DNA of 64,000 bases from Cynocephalus volans (lineage: Eukaryota; Chordata; Mammalia; Dermoptera; Cynocephalidae). Position numbers and translations under genes: made by a program. Shown piece by piece: positions 61,091 through 64,000 of this stretch; the stretch's first letter is position 1; the number at the start of each line of letters is the position of its first letter. The notes under the pieces were generated by a model. It made no database searches. It saw only the letters and a program-made list of their open reading frames with translations, and was not told the DNA's origin. The stretch spans positions 88,584,179 to 88,648,178 of the forward strand of contig NC_084462.1 in the NCBI RefSeq assembly GCF_027409185.1, given 5' to 3'.

Positions 61091-63326
61091 CTGTAAAAAA
61101 AAAAAAAAAAAAAAGAAAAACAAGTCAGGGTGGGGAAACAAAATAAAAACAGAAACATTTTACTCATTTTCTCTGCAAAGAAAATCACTCAATTTAATTC
61201 ACAATTGTGTGCTGTTATTAGTACTTATTAACAAATATTAATAAGTTTTAAAAACCACTAAATTAGTATGCTTTAAAATATAAAATTAAAAAGCAATAAC
61301 CTCAAAAAAACAAATTACAGTTACCTTCCTGGGCCATTCCCTCCATAAAAATAGAAAGATGCTATCTTAGAAAAACTATTTCAGATATAAAGTTTAGGTA
61401 CTGACAACCCATTTTTCAAGAACCTTTTTTGTTCCAGAAATGGCTATTTTGTTTTATAAGTATTAGGAATTCAATGATTTCATGTAAGTTTCAGCCAGGA
61501 ATATATTCTAACCCTGCTGGCTCTGACTTTGAATTGATATTACGTGACATCGAATCTCATGCTGAACTCTAATGAAAATAGAAGGTTCTGATGAAATCAA
61601 TAAAGTTTAGTTGGATATGTTCTAAAAGATATATTCCTCTCCAACTTAAAACACATACACACATATCCACTAAATATCTATTGAAAAATGAGACATCTAC
61701 TACCAGTTATAATTTGTCAAATATCACATAAAGTAAAATATATGATCATATAAATTTTTAAATTTTACAGAGTAACATTAATGTCTACTCAATCTAGGAA
61801 TTTATATTGCTTTAAAAAATATATACACCATTCAGATTCTTTAGTACTAGAGACAAAACAGTACAATAACTTTCCCATTTAATATTTTCTTCAAGAAGGT
61901 TGATGACTGCCAAAGTTATTTGCATACCCTGTAAGCAAGATATCTTTCAAGGGAGAAAAGAGACTGGGGCCTTATTGATTTGATATGCATTCCACAGCTG
62001 TAAAACGATTATCTTATTATAAAGCCTTACAGCACTGTGGTGTTTAACGGTGAAGCTCCAGGCACTTTGAATACAAACACAGACAGAAGAAATGCTATGA
62101 CTATAACAGGTAACATTCTGTGGTCTACCAAATAGAAAGCTATCAAAAAGTCCTGAGAAACATAAAGTGCAACCTAATTTGCTAACAAAAAAGTTAGTGA
62201 CTCTAATTTAATTACTCATCAAGAGCTTTTTTTAGATTGTGAATCCCAGTGAGCTTGAGACCCAAATAAAGAGATGCAAAGAAAAGATGCTGGTCATTGA
62301 AGGAAAAGGAAAATGTACTTGCCAAATTTAACCAAGAGGAAAACCAAAATACAGTGAATATTTTTGCTGTATACTGATTAGGCACAGATTTACATTTTGA
62401 GTTGCTCAGAGAAAGTGACCGCCACTCCAAATCATCTGCCTAAAAATGGCTTCCATCTTTGAGAACATGCCCTCAATGACTAGAATATAGGATAGTAAGT
62501 TGCCAACTTTCCTTGAGTTTCAGATTCTTTTAGACGTCATATGAAACTCTTGGATCTTATTGCTAGAAAATGCATATACAAACATGATATTTTGCACACA
62601 ATTTCAGGTGATTTGCAGATCTACTGAAGTCCATCGACTGATCCAGGTAAAGAAATACTAAGATAAAAAATTCATTCTAAGAACAGAAGCAGCCTTAAAA
62701 GTTTGGGAAGAGACCCTTTCAGTCCCCAGATATCAGAGCTACAAACACTTTGTTGGCCAACAGAGTGTTAACTGTCACAAGCCAATAATGCTCTCATTGC
62801 TGCACTTAGGAAGCTAATAAGTTTCACCTAATCCTTCTTGGTTTGGGTTTGTTCTGGTGTTCCCTGAGGTTCTTACACAGAAACGTTTTTATGCTGTAAT
62901 AGTCATGAGTTATTCAGATCACAGGACTCATTTGAAAAAGAAATTGGACTGGACTAACTCAACCTGACTTCATTTCCCTGGGTATTCCAGTAGCTCTTCA
63001 GTGGGTTTGCATGTGCTACCAAAAGGCCCAAGCATAGTAGGGGCTGAAGAATGCAGCACCTGTGGATGCAATGAAAGTCAATGTGGGTGGCTGACATTCA
63101 GTGGAAAACTACTGATGAGATTCTGAAGTTATTCTAGGGACCTAAAAATGCATTCCTCCTGCGATGCCTCAGAAATATCAACTTGTATTTCACTGGGATT
63201 CCATCCACATAACTAAATGGATATTTGTGAAGTCTTATGACCCACCACAAAATTCAAAGGGAAATATTTGTGGCTCCCTCCCCTGCCTCACCTACACATT
63301 CTCACCTATGGCTGAGGTGGCCACAT
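61091..63326. other. sequence upstream of the DTWD1 translated exon (probable 5' intron)
   Basis: Begins with the polypyrimidine/acceptor of the start-codon exon. No CpG island and no first exon identified. Confidence 0.45.
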
Positions 63327-63341
63327 AGAAGAAGCCAGCAG

Positions 63342-63492
63342 GGCCGCCCCGTGGCGCACTCGGGCGAATGCGGCACTGGGAGTGCAGCAGCGCTCCTGCC
63401 GCGGGTTCGGATCCTATACAGGGATGGCCGGTGCGCTCACTGGCTGAGCGCGGTGTGGCCGGTCTCAAAAAAAGACCAAAAAAAAAAAAAGA
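63342..63492 (+). mobile_element. CYN-type SINE with shortened right unit
   Basis: Left unit and start of the right unit are present (gatggccggtgcgctcactg), but the right unit loses its middle and ends gctgagcgcggtgtggccgg-tctcaaaaaaagaccaaaa. 15-bp target duplication agaagaagccagcag at about 63327-63341 and 63493-63507. It lies in the upstream intron of DTWD1. Confidence 0.88.
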
Positions 63493-64000
63493 AGAAGAAG
63501 CCAGCAGTTGTAAATCATGGTCAGCTCTCTTTCTCTGAAACCATATAATCAGGGCTTCTGTCCTGACCTAGCCAACAGCCTGCCTCAAACATGTACAGAT
63601 CACCTGTCACAAACAGCAGTTATTCAAAACCTTCAAAACATACTTGTTAACATCAAATATGTGTGGGGAAATACAACCGGAGTCATGGGGATTAAAGAGA
63701 CTTAGAAAACATTAAGACTGGTACAAAAGAACTAACAAATAGTTTTAGCACTTTGATGGTGCATACATCATTCTCCAACTTAGGCTGAAAAAAATTAGTT
63801 TTTATTCCTCCTACTACCCAATCCCAGCCCCCCTCCTACCCGCCCCAGCCAACTAATTATACTAAGTTGTGCCAGTTCTACCTAGCACGTAATCCTCTAT
63901 TTTCAATCTTGAAGTCAGAACTCTAATTCAGTTCCTTATCAATTTATAGAGGGGCTATGGCAATCTCTTACATCTATTTACCTTTGAGCACTTATAATTG

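Noticed and set aside
61093-61114. poly-A run suspected to be a SINE tail
   Set aside because: On the minus strand it is the polypyrimidine tract of the DTWD1 splice acceptor, and no SINE body precedes it.
1-64000. CRISPR arrays, bacterial operons, phage or plasmid modules
   Set aside because: None seen. The spliced gene, SINEs, L1s and LTRs show mammalian nuclear DNA.

Overview
This is a mammalian nuclear window: AT-rich, intron-containing and dominated by interspersed repeats, with no prokaryotic, phage or organellar gene. The likely source is a colugo (Dermoptera, e.g. Galeopterus). Four full copies and two shorter relatives of a tRNA-Ile-derived SINE are present. The full copies have the two-unit structure (ending in 'ccccttaccagtca' plus a tail) that I associate from memory with the colugo CYN family. 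That attribution is established-knowledge recall and was not searched.

The one real protein-coding gene is DTWD1, the tRNA acp3U20 aminocarboxypropyltransferase, on the minus strand. All four coding exons are in the window (60772-61035, 57154-57297, 55145-55403, 48743-48990). They splice cleanly into an open frame of 304 codons plus stop. A short 5'-UTR piece (61036-61090) with an acceptor precedes the start codon. The promoter and first exon(s) are not visible and probably lie beyond base 64000.

Layout. 1-30 kb: intergenic DNA downstream of DTWD1, made of unique sequence, old MIR and L2 fragments, hAT and Tigger DNA transposons, a MaLR LTR with target-site duplication, and decayed L1 pieces. 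30.4-42.4 kb: a dense nest of retroelements. An old plus-strand L1 was interrupted by a full-length processed ENSA retropseudogene (15-bp target duplication) and by a CYN SINE. A young L1 with a twin-priming inversion (16-bp target duplication, both ORF2 pieces open) sits in an adjacent L2-like tail. Next come an older minus-strand L1 and a decayed ERV-L-type element on the minus strand with one LTR. 42.4-48.7 kb: L2, MIR and MLT1-like fragments and two SINEs. 48.7-61.1 kb: DTWD1, whose large last intron holds L1 pieces, a MaLR internal region plus 3' LTR, and a monomeric tRNA-Ile SINE. 61.1-64 kb: upstream DTWD1 sequence with one CYN SINE.

I found no undescribed biological system. The points most worth a second look are the young inverted L1, the SINE structural variants, the well-dated ENSA retrocopy, a possible unrecognised exon near 21.25-21.45 kb, and two local duplications (8.6/9.1 kb and 50.2 kb). 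Repeat family names are from memory of consensus sequences. Insertion structures and target-site duplications are read directly from the sequence.
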